Below, in pieces: positions 46,684-60,486 of a DNA stretch of 64,000 nucleotides (positions are counted from its first letter, which is position 1; the number at the start of each line of letters is the position of its first letter). Position numbers and translations under genes: made by a program. Source of the stretch: Neospora caninum Liverpool (taxonomy: Eukaryota > Apicomplexa > Conoidasida > Eucoccidiorida > Sarcocystidae); the NCBI RefSeq assembly GCF_000208865.1, contig NC_018395.1, positions 2,201,920-2,265,919 of the forward strand, written 5' to 3'. Under the pieces are notes generated by a model. It saw only the letters and a program-made list of their open reading frames with translations, was not told where the DNA came from and made no database searches.

Positions 46684-49600
46684 ATGAGCGGCGAGCCTTC
46701 CGGAGACCGCGGCGCTCCGAGTCGGTCCTTCTCCTCTTCGCGGCGCCAGGCGCGGAAGGAGGAACAGATTTACGGCATTTTTGCGGAAGAAGTGGAAGAA
46801 ACGTCGAGTCACTTCCTCTTGGGCAGCAGCGATGAAGACTCCGACCTGTACGCCTCTGGGAAAAAGGGGAAAACTGGAGCGATCAAGTTCGTCAAGGGAG
46901 GTGTATGGACGCCGACGGTCGACGGGGCGAGCACGAAGAAGAGCCGCGCGGAGACGACTGCCGCGGATCAGCCTCAGAAGAAGAAACGTGAGAAGCCTGC
47001 GTCTGCGGACCCGAAGCCGGACGGGAGGGACGAGCCGGCCGTGTCTCTCCACGACCAGCTTTTGAATGCTCAAGTTCTCAAGGAAGTCCTGGGCGACGCG
47101 TACGAATCCAGTGAAGAAGAAAATGAAGAGGCGGCAGAGGCCTCGAACGGCGAGAAGGCCGAAGACGCTCAGGACTCGCCTGCTTCGCGACCGTTAGAGG
47201 AAGGCGAAGACGCGCGCGAGGCCAAGCGGCGGAAACTGGAGGCGCCAGAGGCGGCTGAGAAAAGCGATTCCTCCGAGTCGTCAGACAGCGACGCCGAGTC
47301 AGACAGCGACGAGGCGGGCGGGAGCGCTCGGTTCAAGTTTTCTAGCGCCAAGCAAGATACAGACGGGACAAAGGCCGGAGACCGAGGGCCCGTCACAGTC
47401 GAGAAGAACACCTGGGGATTCGCGAAGATGGAGAAGACCTACGGCGTCGGATTCAAACTCCTCCAGAAGATGGGATTCAAAGGCGGTGGCCTTGGCCGAC
47501 ACGGCACCGGCGTGGCGAATCCCCTCGAAGTTCGCGTCAGAGAAAAAAACCGAGGTTTGCAGGTGAGGACCGCGACAAGTGCTGGCAGAGCAATAGTTCC
47601 AGACCCGCACGCGCGTTTTCAGGTGAAATTCACACACTCTGTTCCCACTGTCGACGCAGTGCCTCCCCAGGTGGAGCAGTTGAACAGACGTTTCAAAAGT
47701 GGGCGCAATCTCCTACATGGAGGGGCGAATTTTTATGTATCAATCCATACATACATATATGCATATATTTGTGTTTGGCTATTTGCATCTGCATTACAAG
47801 TGCGTATGAGTATTTGAATTCCTGGGCGCACCCAAACGCGTAGAGACGCGTATCTCTGCACTTTGGCGCGAACACCCGAAATAGGTTCGTGAATCAATCT
47901 ACACGGTATATCAATGCGAGATGTAGGTGAATGAGGGTGTCTGTCGTGTGGGTAGGATGTTGTGGGTAGCTTGCGTGTGCGGGTGCCGCTTGCGAGTATG
48001 GCTGTCGGTGTTTTGCCTCATTGCGCGGATCTCGACTCGAGCCTCGCTGCCTGGGGCCCGGTTTCGCTTTCCTGCGATTCCTTCGCACCCCCCCCCCCCC
48101 TGTTCTGTGCCTCCATTCTTTCTCCCTTTCCGCCAGGGTGTCTGCCTTCGCTCTCTGCCGTCTCTCTTTGTGCCCCATCCCCGGCGCGTTTTTTCTTGCC
48201 TTCTTTGCAGGACTCGGGCGAGAAGGTGGGGCGCGCGTCGAAGGGCAAAGGTTTGACGGCGCTGGACATTCTGTTGGGGAAGAAGCGAGACGAAGGACGC
48301 GAAGGAATCTCCGACGAGTGGAAGAAAGGCCGAGGGGCGGGCCAGGCGCCGTCGGAGCGGCGCAGACGGCGCCTGGCGCAGACGGCGTCGGAAATCGCCG
48401 CGGAGGGGCGGCTCCAGGTGGAGCGAGCCCGCGAGAAACTCGCGGCGTCGTCCGTGCGCATTCTCGACATGACGGGCCCAGACGTGCGGATCATCCAAGA
48501 CAAGCACGAGCTCGGCGAGACTCTCCGCCAGCACAAGCGGGTGGCGGACGGCGCAGCCGCGGCGGCCGAAGACGAGGACGAGTTCGTTCTCCAGGGGCTA
48601 GAGGACGGCGAGGCTCGCCGGTCTGCGCGAGTCGCCCGCGACACGCCTTTGCGCGGGCTGCAGCTTCACCTGCGTCACGTGATTCTCGGCGTCGAAGAAG
48701 AGCTGAGACAAGTGGTTCGCGAGAAGAAGGAGCAGGAGGCCGTGCTGCTGCGGTACACGGAGCGCGGAGAGCCCGAGCAGGGGGACTCCCGAGAGGAGAC
48801 AGGGCAGGAGCGGGCCGCGAACGGGCGCGGGGCGTCGCCCGACCAGGTGATCCTCGCTTCGCTCCAGAGTGCCAAGGTGATGGCGAAGCGCGTCGAAGAC
48901 GTCGAGAGACAGCTCCGGCGGCTGCAGGAGAAGCTGGAGGACGGCCGGGCCGGGAACGAGTCGCGGGGGGCGAGAAAGGAAGAGGACGATCGCGCGCGGA
49001 GACGAAGGAAAGAGCGCGAGAGAGAAGAACGGAGACGGAAGGAGAGGGGACGATCGGGAAGCAGAGAGAACGGGAGCGAGCGTAGGGCACGCGACAGCCA
49101 CGAGGCGAGCGAAGACCGCACGGGTCCGCGGTCGGAGAAAAGCCAGAGAGACAAGGACGCACGAGGTGCGTCGGTCGCGAGAAATGACCGGTGGAGCGAC
49201 GAGGAGCGAAGTCGCAGCAGGAGCAGATCGGGAGGCGACGAGGGGTCGGGCGGACGGGGTGCTTCGCAGAGTCCTCGGAGGCGACGCGAGCCTTCTTCGC
49301 GGTCGAAACCGAAACGGCTGCTCTCGCCTGATCCCTTCGGCATTGACGACGTCCTCGAACTCGCGAAAGACCTCCACGCCAGGTACCCGTTCGAATTCCG
49401 GCTCCTCCACGTCCCGGCCCTCTTGACGGCGCTCCTTCGCCCGCGCCTTCAGCGCGCACTCCGCACTTGGCAGCCTCTCTCGCCTTCCTCGCCTTCCGCT
49501 TCTGCGGGCCTCTCGAGCGACAGCGACTTTTCCTCGCGTTTGCCGGCGGCTGTTGGGCGTCTCGTCGCGTTCTACTCGACGCTTCAGCACCAGGAGGCTG

Positions 49601-51249
49601 TCGAAGTGCACACGTTTCAACGGATGCTGGCTACCGCACAAGGCCAGGATGTGTCGCCCTCGTCGCATGCAGCCGACTCGGGTGCGCAGTCGTGGATTGT
49701 CCCTTTGCTTTCGGGGCGCGTCGAAGGCTCGGAGCTGCAGCGACAGTCGCAGGAGAAACTCTCGTTTCGGCTGACCTTCGATGCGCATACTGCCGCGCTC
49801 CGACTACGCCGGCTAACAGTGCGCGCGTCGGCGCAGGCGTATCGCCTGGGTCTGCATGCACTCGAGCACGTCCTTCGCCTCACCGTGTTGGAGGCGCTGC
49901 GGACAGCTCTCGTGAACGACTGGGCCCCGGACGACGGCGAGAGCGCGCGCCTGCAGGCGGAAGGGAAGTCCGACCCGAAGGGTTTGGGGCCTTCAGGAGA
50001 CGAGAAAGAGGCTTCGGGGGCTTCGACGGGGGGAGGGGATGCCCGGATTTGCGTTGTCACTCTCGTCGAGCGCTGGCTCGGCGCGCTGCCTCCGGAGACG
50101 GCGCGCTGCCTGGTCGAAGACGTGGTTTTGCAGAAGCTCGTGCAGGCAGTCGATCTGTGGAATCCCGTGAAGGCGAAGACGCCCATTCACGTCTGGCTCC
50201 ATCCGTGGTTGCCGCACCTGACTGCCCACCACCTGCAGCTGCTCTCCTCGCCGCTTCGGCTGAAGATCGGGCTCGCCCTGGACGCGAAGTGGAAAGCCAG
50301 CGACCGAAGCGCCGTCAATCTGTTGCTGCCGTGGGCGAATGTGTTCGACTCCTACAGCTTCGCCGCGCTCCTCCAGCGCTCGGTGATGCCCAAGCTCCAC
50401 GATCACCTCCTCAATCTGCCGATCCGACCCGACAACCAGCACATGGACCCCCTGCACGATGTCCTTGTCTGGGTGCCGCTGCTGCCAGTGGAAATGCTCG
50501 TCAACCTCTTCCTCACTGCCTTCTTCCCGCGGTGGCTCCAGGTCCTGAAGGTATGGATCAACTCGACGCATGCAGACTTCACGGAAATCCTCGAGTGGTA
50601 CTCCGGGTGGAAGGAAATCCTTCCGCAGTCCCTTGTCACGCATCCGCGCGTGCAAGGCGTCTTTGTCGAGGCGCTCCAGCTCATGAACTACGCGTCGGCC
50701 ACGCTCGGCCTGCCGGTGATCCCTCAACCACCGTGCACAGGCCCGGCGCCTCAACCCCCTTCAGCCGTTTCGCCCTTCCCCCATCCGCCTTCCGGTGCGG
50801 CGCCACCAGCCCCCGATTCGAACCCAACTGGCGCCGCCGTGTTTTCGGCTGCGGCCGGCTCGCCCTACTACTTGGGGCAAGGTGTCTCCTCATTGGGCTC
50901 TGGAGCCCAAGTAGCGCCGGAACCGGTGGCGCCGGGTCCACCGAGTCCGGCAGTGGCGAGCGACGGCGTCGCGCCGTCGCCGCCAGGCCCGATCAGTTCA
51001 CTGGAGTACTTGGAGGGCCTGGCGAAAGAAAAGGGTATTCTGTTTAAGCCAAAGGTCGGGCGAATCGAAGAAGGCAGACAGGTGTACGCGTATGGACGAA
51101 TGAACATGTATGTGAAAGACAAAGTGATTTTTGTCAAGGGAAAAGCCATTTTGCACTGGACCCCCGTCGACATCGACGAGCTCGTGAAGCTCGCAAAAGG
51201 AGAGAAGACCAGCCTCGACAGTGCGTCTTACAGTCGGAAAGGAAAGTAG
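46684..51249 (+). CDS. TFIP11: TFIP11/Ntr1-type G-patch spliceosome disassembly factor
   Basis: Two exons, 46684-47562 and 48211-51249, joined in phase 0; 1305 aa. TFIP11 (yeast Ntr1/Spp382) uses its G-patch to activate the DEAH helicase DHX15/Prp43 for intron-lariat release in the nucleus. Residues 20-110 carry the acidic N-terminal region (QIYGIFAEEVEE); a Glu/Ser/Asp-rich stretch follows. The G-patch is at about 243-293 with YGVGFKLLQKMGFKGGGLG and ends at the splice junction. Exon 2 has a basic RE/RS-rich region, then the GCFC-type helical domain with LLLPWANVFDSYSFAALLQ and MPKLHDHLLNLPIRPDNQHM, a Pro/Ala-rich linker, and the typical C-terminal segment MYVKDKVIFVKGKAILHWTP. The ATG has A at -3. 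The protein is longer than the usual ~750-840 aa because of the low-complexity inserts. Confidence 0.93.
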
Positions 51250-53324
51250 AAAACCGCTTTTGAGGAATTCCCAGGAGCATTCGCTGAAGACGCAACGCCA
51301 GCTGGGTTAACAAACGCCGTTGACGTGCATGCAGACGGTCTGGCCTTCTGTGTGCTAGGTGAAGACACACTTCGATGGCCAAATGAGAACAAAGGGTTGA
51401 TAAAAAAGGTTGCATGTGCGCAAGACCAATTCGGGGCTTTTTTGTCGTCGCTTCTTTCGTCTCTACTGAAGCAGTTTCGTCTACAGTTGCATTCTGTGTT
51501 GGGTGTCGATGCGAACGTGAATCGATTTTGTGGAGAACCTTTTAAAAAGGGAATGTCACAGAGGACCAGGATGGACAAGTGTGAACTCCATGCGTGAAGC
51601 CTTTGCGCCCACACGCAAATAAATGCGTTAAGCACGGAAGGCAACAAACGCTTTTGTCTTACGAAGTCGTTTTCTTGCGTTTTGCAATCTACATATTGTG
51701 GCGGAACACATCTGGAGTGTGGCGCGATTTTAGGATAAAGACGGTAGTGCTATAGAAAGGCAAAAGGGGAACGGGAAAGCAGGAAAAAGCATGCCAGCAA
51801 CAGAGGCGGTAGAAAAGCGACGACAGAAAGAAGGCTACGCAACACAAGTGGGGGAGAGAGGGGGCCATGTATTTATAGAAAAAACAACAAACCGAAAGCA
51901 GGAAACGCAGAGAGAAGGCAACGCTGGGGAAGCATCACGACATGGACAAGCACGGACACGGGAAAGGAACGACAGAATGGGGTAGCGAAGGCTTCACTTT
52001 CAGACAACGAAGAGAAATAACCAGAGAGCTCCAACGCAGGAAGATCGAAGCAGCGAGAAGGCTTTTTCGATTCGCCGTTTTCCATCCTGCCTACCCCCCG
52101 TCCAGGCGTCCGCCACCTGAGGCTGGGGAGTGGAAGAACACGAATTGTGCGGTGTCCAGGTCCTAGCTGTTGCACTGACCGAACCTCAGGACACTCCTTT
52201 TTGCCTAGTGCCCACATCAACTAAAGGAGACAGCGGAGGCGCACGCGTTTCTCCCGTTTAACCACTGGACAAAACGGTGAGTTGACTCTGTCAGCATGCC
52301 CCGTAAACAGGTGAACAAAAACATATATATATATATATATATATATAATGTACTTCCATACATGTGTGGAGTACAGCGAGGAATAGCGTGAAGGGAGAAG
52401 CTAAACCACCGGGAAACTTGAAAGTTCCGCGGCTGCAAAGTCAACCTGCATTTTCCGCCTTCATGTCCACAGTCGCGCTTCCCTTGGGGGTTCGTTCCAT
52501 TTTCTTCAGGAGGCACAAAAGCAGCAGTTACGGGCAATGGAGGAATGCCACGCTCTAAGACAGTTCAAACATGGTGGGACCACGACGTCACACTGGCCCA
52601 TCTCGAAAGGCGTGCACCTGCTTCGATACAAAGGCATATGCATGTGAGCATGACACCATATGCATTTAATAGATACATACACACATACATACATATGTAC
52701 ATATATATATGTACATATATATATATATATATACTGAGTCAGGGGTGTCTTCGTCTGACGAATCCTAAAATGTTTGAGAAAGCGCGTAACCAACGGAATG
52801 AATATTGCGTTGCTCTAACGCTGTCTGTCATGTGACCGCCAGGTCTTCTCTGTCATCTCTCGATCTATGTTGTGTATGCCGATGCTTGCTTTCCTGACGC
52901 GGATGAGAGAGCAGAGAGTGCGTTGTGCTTTAACGATCTTCCGTTCTGTGTCGACCGCGCGATTGAGGGCCGGGGTGTTCGCGGAGCCAACGGGCCTCCT
53001 TCCTGTTACCTTTCCCACGGACAAGGAGAATCGGCACGGCCTTGCGAGTATCCACTGGTCTTTCTCTGTGTCCACATTTGGTGGCTGCAGATTAGGATTT
53101 TTCGCGAAAAAACCGTGAAGCCTGAGAAGCATCGCCGTCGCCGGCCGCGCTTCCCAACGGGCTCCTTGCAGCGAAAGACAAGGGAGTCAAGACAAACAGA
53201 ACGATGCGTGAAGATCGCCGTTTTCCAAATACAAACATACCCACAAATGTAAATGTAGATCTCTCTCGAGTAGATGTATGGAGGTTCCCCATCTTCATCC
53301 ATAGATCCACAGACACAGATATTT

Positions 53325-53363
<39 letters not shown>

Positions 53364-53460
53364 TATATATGTATATATGAAATCGGGTGAAGAAAACATG
53401 CCTTGTTTCTCTTGTCTTTGCCGAGAGCGAAAAGAAAAGACTTGACATGGGGGGGTCAGT
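51250..53460. other. Convergent spacer between the TFIP11-type gene and EXO1
   Basis: Both flanking genes end here. It contains TA microsatellites (about 52322-52347, 52700-52733 and 53327-53361) and a purine-rich stretch at 51740-52060. Only short open frames without domains are present; no further gene is supported. Confidence 0.65.
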
Positions 53461-56400
53461 TCACTTTTTGTTTCTCCAGGAAAAAGAAGAGAGGGATGCG
53501 CCAGGTAGCGAGGGTGTTTCCTTTCCGCCGAGAATCCAAGATCCCCGCGGAGGACCACTCGCGCTCGGAGCGGCATCGAAGCCTGCGCCGAATTTCTTTT
53601 TTTTGCCGGCCAAGGGGAGCGCGCCTGCTGGTGGTCGGTGACTGGACGAAGAAGCGAAGAAACGAGGCACAGAAGGCTGCGAAGATGGTTGAGAAGAGAG
53701 AAAAGAGGTTTGAGAAAACGAGTCGGAAGACATAGAAGATTGAGAAGGCAATTGAGAAGGCTGAGAGAGAGAAGACAGAGGTGAAGGCGAAGGCGCTGGA
53801 GGGGCGGGAGCAGCAAAGGACGAGGACGGTGATGGCGAGGAAGCAAGGGGTAAGGGTTGCGAGCTCGAAGCAAAACTCGCATTACTTGCGTCGCTAGGAA
53901 AACGCGTTTGTGTCGATTTGCGTCGCTTCCCCCTCGCATCTTCTGCGTCGTCTTCTTGCCGCTCGCGTTTCTGCGTCCTGTCACCTCGGTCCCCTGTCGC
54001 ACCACCACCACTGTCTCCTTCCTCACCTCCACTACTCTCTCCTTTCTCATTTTCTCTGCCCTGGTTGCCCAGCTGTTCCTCCTCGCAGTAGGCAAACGCA
54101 GCGAAAGAGGCGGAGCGAGAGCCAGCGAGAGTCCGAGCCGGAACCTCCGAGGAAGGTGGCGAAGCGCACGATTCCGAGTGGATGTTCTTTCTGTTTGGCA
54201 AGTGACGAGAACCTGGAAGACTTTCCGTGACGTCACGCTTTACATGCACGACTCTCGTTCGCTTAACAGCAATGAAACTCAGTTTCATTTGGCCGCCTTT
54301 CGCCGTTTTCTCCTTCGCAAGCACGACACGACTTTTCGCTTCTTCGACATCCTGCCGCTCGTACTTTGTCTCCTTTTCTCTCCCGCTTTCCGCGTGCAAG
54401 GTGTCGCGCGTCGGCGGTCTCCCGGCCGCGTCCTTGCCGCCGTCGCTTTCCTTTTTCTCGCGCTCGACTGCTTCCGACGCTCCCGAGCTCAGGGGCGGAG
54501 GTGCGCCGCCCTCATGTCGCTGCATGGTTTGGCGCGATCGCTCACCGGACATCGCAAACTCGTCAAACGCGTGCGCCTGCATGCGCTCGGCGTGTATCTC
54601 TCGGGCTTTCTCCCTCGCCTCGCTGCTCGCCTCCCGCGAAGCGCGCCGAGGGCTAGGGCAAGCAGAGGAAGAGACAGTAGAAGAGACAGCCGAGAAATAG
54701 GAAGAGGGCGAAGAGGAAGATGAGGAACAAGAAGAAAAGGAAGATGAGGAACAAGAAGAAGAGGAAGAAGAGACAGGGCAGGAAGAGGAAGGTTGGTGAG
54801 CTTGTCGGGCGCGTGCATGCGCTGAGAGGATATTCCCTTCGTGGACACGCACGAGGGATCGTGCCCGATATTCCTCAATCAAGATCTGCTCCTTTCGGGT
54901 TAGCTGCAGACAAAGTCGGAAGGCGAAAAAGCAGGAATCCTCAACAAAGAAAAGGCCCCAAGGACACGACGAAGCGCATTCAGCCCAGACACCCAACGGC
55001 ATTCACTCAAACGGAGACAGAGACAGCAACCACGGAGAGATATACGCGAAGAAACAAGACGACCGGCGAGGGGCGAGGCCGAGGAGAAAAGCATCCCATC
55101 GAGGCGCGAGCACGCCCGCCACGAAACACATCCGTGGAGGAAGGAGATTCGAACTCACATGAGCAATTCTAGCTTTGTGCGTTCGCGGATTCACCACGCC
55201 TTCTGCGTAAGGACGAAAGTTCTCTTGGCATCTGCCGACGATCCTCTCTAGGGATGCCTGTTCGACAAAGACCAGAAAAACGAGAAAGGATACGGATCGA
55301 AACGGCAGCAAAGAGACGCATTTGAAACAGCGCAAATCCAGCGATTGGCCTCTTGGGGTCTTTCCGGAGACAGAGACAACCACGAAGAGATATACACGAA
55401 GAAACAAGACAAGCGGCGAGGCGAGAGGCCGCTCGAGCACTTGATGGACAGCGGCGAGGAGCCTTTCATAGAGAGACGCACGAGGATCGGAAACTGACAC
55501 ACTGCAGCCGAGAGCGCAACAAGGGAAAGGAGACGGAGGAGGCACTAAGGGAGGCGCAGAACAGGCCGCGGAAGGTTCCGCGTGCTACGGGAAAATGCAG
55601 GACCATGACGTAGGGCTGTGCGTCTACCCCCCTTTTTACCTGACACCCTTGTCTGCGTTTCGTCTCCTGCTTTCTCTCTGCACATCGCTTTCTCTCTAAA
55701 GATCTCTGTCTCTTTCTCTCTCTTCTCTTTCTCGCGATTTTGCAGCCCTCTTGGCGATGCCCGTTTTCTCTGTTTTCTTTCGCCCACCTCGTCGTCACTG
55801 TCTGTTTCGAGGTCGACGTCTTCCAAAATGCTGGAGCCTGTCGCCTCCTGTGCGTTGCCGCGTCTGCCGCCTGCCTTCTCTGTCTCCTTCGCGGGATCGT
55901 CACTTTCTCCCTCGCCCTCCCTCTTCTTCCTCGACGCGCTATCGCTACCAGGCTGTTGGTTTTCCTTCTCTCCCTTCTCGGTTTCCTCAGCAATTCCCGT
56001 CTCTGAATTGGACGGCCCTTCTCTTCTCGGCGAGGAAACTGACGAAGAATGCCGCGCTGCGAACGGCGGCAGAGAAGAAGCGCGAGACGAAGACGAAAGA
56101 GAAGACGAAAGAGAAGACGGGAGAGACGGCGAAAGAGAAGACGGGAGAGACGACGGGAGAGAAGAAGCTTTTGAGGTTTGGGGTGTCGATCGAGGGGACA
56201 GGAGGGTAGAAGCGGCGACGACCAAGCCTGTCGATGTGTCGAAGACCCGGTGATGTGTGAATGCGATCATCGCCATCTTGTGTCCACGTAGGACTGCCTC
56301 CTGGGGCTAGAAGGAAACGGACAAGTCAGGAAAGTGGAACCGACATGTGCGGCACTGACAACGAGACCGAGGGCACGAAAGGAGCAAGAGAGAAATCCAC

Positions 56401-57300
56401 GCAAAAGCTGTCGAGACAGCTGCGGGGCCAGGTTGTGGGAGGCTGAGGCATAGAGCGTGAAAACCGACCGAGAACAGCGGGTACGCTCCGAGCGTCGAAG
56501 CCATCGCAGACGTCGAAGCATGAAACGCAACCGCAACGTCGAAACAAACAAACAGTCGCGAAGGGCGGAGGCACCTCAGGGGACTTGCTCCGGCGAAGAA
56601 CAAGAAACAGAGCCGCAGGGAAAGTTGCTGATGAAGAAGAGTGAGGAGAAAGAGAAGAGCGAGAAGAAAGAGAAGAGGGGGGAGAAAGAGAAGAGCGACT
56701 AGAAAGGGAAGGGGGAGGAGACGAGACAACAAAGAGGAGAGAAGGCGAGAGAGAGGAGACGAGGCAGGCCACCCACTTGCGTCAGTTTCTTCTTCCACTT
56801 TTCGTCTTTGAAGAGGTACTGGATGACGCGTTCGAGTTTCCCGAGTTTGTGCACGAATCGGCAAGCGGTGCTGATGCCGAGACCCTGTACACGAAAAAAA
56901 AGGCGCCAACGGTTGGGAGATCTGCTCGCCCTCACGCGCCACAGCGACGGCGGCGAAGAGGCGCGCATCGAGAAGGGAAAACGACGGCGCGACAACGGCG
57001 CAAAAATCGCGTGGGGATTCGAAATGCCCAGAGACGCGTGCGCGAGCAGCCAGTCACCGAGATAGAGAGAGGAAAGAGACAACAGGATTGACAGGGCTGC
57101 CGAGGTTCGCTTACGTTGATGTGAACATCGTGCGTGTAGTCGCATCCGCCAAGAACGCACATGGCCGTGAACATCTTCTGATCAAAGTCGCGAAGACACT
57201 CGAGTTGTCCCTGAAACAACGACAAAAGGAGCCGGAGCGGAGTCGCCCACAGGAAACCTTCAGGCAAACAACTCACCCAGAGGCACGTCTCGACACATGC

Positions 57301-57335
<35 letters not shown>

Positions 57336-57381
57336 GACGCATACGCATTGCTTGCGTACATGCATATCTCTGCGCACAAAA

Positions 57382-57420
<39 letters not shown>

Positions 57421-58151
57421 GTATAGGTGCATGAAGATACGAATGTAAATGCAGGAGTGCACGGAAAACGCATGGAGTCTCATGACTTCAGGAAAGGCGT
57501 TGATAGGTCAGAGGCGGAATCCCAAGGGGACGGTTGGCGTCACGAAAGGGTCTCGAGAGACGGGGATTCCGAGGGACACCGTGAACACGCGTAAGCGAGA
57601 TAGACGTCGGTAAATCCTCTACGCGTCCGAGGAAGCGCCAAGGAGCCAGCCGAAGCCTCGGAAGGCTGCGTCACCCCACGAGACGGACGGGATGTCAAGA
57701 AAAATTCGATGGTCAACAAACGCTTCGCCATCGGAACGAATGCCATCTCTTCTCACTGCGCACCAATTTCTTCGCGTTAGCGTCTTTAGATAGAGACGAG
57801 CTTTGGGGCCCTGAGGTGGACGAGGTAAACGCGAGAGAGGTACTGTCTTTCAGAGGGAGGACGAGACGCTCGCAATTTCCCTCCTTGTCCATTTTGAACA
57901 AAACCTGGCCGCAGCCGTGCGCCAACAAATCGCTGTCTTCCGAGACTGCAGCTGCCTGAGACCGAACCGAGGAAAGGGGAAAAACACGAAAAACCATGGC
58001 AATCTCTGCTGACCGTTCAGCGGAAACAAAGTCGCCTTTTTGGCCGGGACACGAGATCGACAGGTCCATGACAAGCAAAACAGAGCGACACACACACCAT
58101 GTGTCCTGGAAAAGGTGACACCACCATTTCCTACACAGACGTTAATATATC

Positions 58152-58191
<40 letters not shown>

Positions 58192-58211
58192 CACACAAAT
58201 ACACATACATC

Positions 58212-58246
<35 letters not shown>

Positions 58247-60443
58247 ACATGCAAATAGATGTATGTGCACAGACCTAAATATATGTATATGAATACGTTT
58301 GCACGCGTGAGCGTGTAGATATGTTTATTTGATGTGTGGTTTGGCGAGGCATGTATGCACAAGTCATATCAGTATCTAGATTTACGTATTGCCGATATGT
58401 ATGCGTGTGTGTTTCGGCGATGGCGATTGCCGCATCGCCGCGACATGCAGACGCGCCTGACGCGAGCAGCCGCGGTGCGCTTGGTCTGTCGGAGTTGTGC
58501 CCAGATGGCGCGAGTCCGCTACATGGCATGTGGAACGCCTGCACAACTGTCGCCTTTGTTCGTTTCCACGCGTGCCGAGAGCTGCACGTCTCTTCCCTGG
58601 AGGCAGAGCGAGGTGCGAGAAGGCGGTCTGCTTCCTACAATCTTTCCTGTGCGAGCGAGGAAGGCGAGTTGCGCATCAGCCTCGTACGGGGCAACCACGA
58701 AGGCGACGCCGAGCGACCGACATGCGGAGATCACTGTGTCGACCTAGAGAGCCGAACCAAGAAACGACAGGAAGCCGCGACTAAAGGCGGAGAGAGACGG
58801 CCCAGAAAGGCGGAACGGACACAAAAATGGCGGCACGTCGGGGTGAAAGGAGGAGAGAGACGGCACACACAAAGGCGGAACGGAGAAAACGACCACAGAG
58901 GGACACCCGAGGAGAGGGAGAGCGATGAGACGCTCTTTCTGCGCATGCTTGTTGCAGACTCGCAGAGATGGCGACGAGGGGTTCGAATGCTGCCAAGGTT
59001 ACGCAACACACGCGTGCCTTCCCTATATTTGCAGATGCACGCATACCGTTGCGCAGAGAGATATGGATTAAAAAAGCATATAGCCGTGTATGGATGCACG
59101 CATGTAATCACATCTGTATATCTATCTACCTATTTATCTATCTACCTGTCTATATATATATATATACATCCGCACGGTTGCTAGCGTGATTGAGTCTAGA
59201 CAGCTGTAGAGGTATATATGAGTAAATACGGAAATATGCATACAGAGAGTGAGAGCGACGCATACTCATATGTATACGTAAGTAAACATGTGACTTGCCA
59301 CACAGATGCATATGCAAGTAAATGTAAACAGGCAGTTGCCACGTACCATTTCGGGAGAGATGGAGATGCCTTGGGCGCACTTGGTAAGGAGCTCCTGAGC
59401 GACACGGAAAGACAAGCAAAGGGAGACGGAAAGCTGTTAGACACGTTTCACGTCTCGCCTCTTGTCAAGGTTCTCGTTCTCTTTTTCTCTGGTTCCCCCG
59501 ATTCCTTCTCCTCTCCGCAGTCCCGAGTCCGTTGCGAGAAGAACTCGAATCCTCTGCGAGAAATGATCCGTTGTTTGTAAGACTGAGACGCTATTTTGCA
59601 ACGGAGAGAGGCGACCAGCTGGGAACCGGTCTGGGAGGCGCCTCCGAGGCCGAAACACGCGAAGACTTTTTGCGTCTCTCAATCAACGCATCAAATGGAG
59701 ACAAAGAGATAGAGAAGCAGAGAGATAGAGAAATGGAAATCCACACAAAGAGAGCTGCACGTAGGACGCTACACGCGCACATGCCTGTATATACATATAT
59801 ACATATACATACATATATGTACACATGTACATATATATGTACATATAGATACATATATATATATATGTATATCAAAGGAGAGATAGCTACGTGTGTAGAT
59901 ATCGATAGAGAGACAGGGATGTAAATGGTGATAGATATCGACATCGACAGGGACGTAGGTGTTACAACCGAGTAAATACTGTCGATATACAAAACACAGA
60001 GATGGAGCGAGACATAGCTACATAATCGTATCAATATATACAGAAAGAGTTATGGCTATAGGAAAGAGACGAATGGAGCGAGACGTGCTGGTGCTTCAGA
60101 TTTGTCGACATATGGTTCCGAACGCGCGCGAGGGTGGGATATGCGTGTGTTCCTCTGCAAATGCATTAAATGCGATCTTCATGCTTAGGAGTTCCTTGGT
60201 TTTTCCACGGAAGGAATGGACGACTGACTCGTGTATCCCCCGGCGGTTTTCGATTCGCTCGTCGGGCTTCTTCGTGTTGCTTCAGCAGCTGCCTCGCCTC
60301 CTCCGACGCCTTCAGCCGTGCTCTGGAAGGAATGGAAAGAAACGCTACAAGCCTCTCTTTGCGGACCTGCCGGCCAGTCCTCAACACTGAAATATATGCA
60401 CGCGTTTATCTACATGCATATGCGCTTTCCAAATTACCCATGC

Positions 60444-60486
<43 letters not shown>

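Noticed and set aside
48491..49788. Several long minus-strand and alternative-frame ORFs inside exon 2 of the TFIP11-type gene
   Set aside because: High GC and Arg/Glu-rich coding sequence opens all frames; only the main plus frame carries the G-patch partner domains and the conserved C-terminus.
53461..55002. Large Ser-rich ORF considered as an independent gene
   Set aside because: It begins with an acceptor in phase with the preceding EXO1 exon, has no good start codon at its head, and completes EXO1 with the expected variable C-terminal tail.
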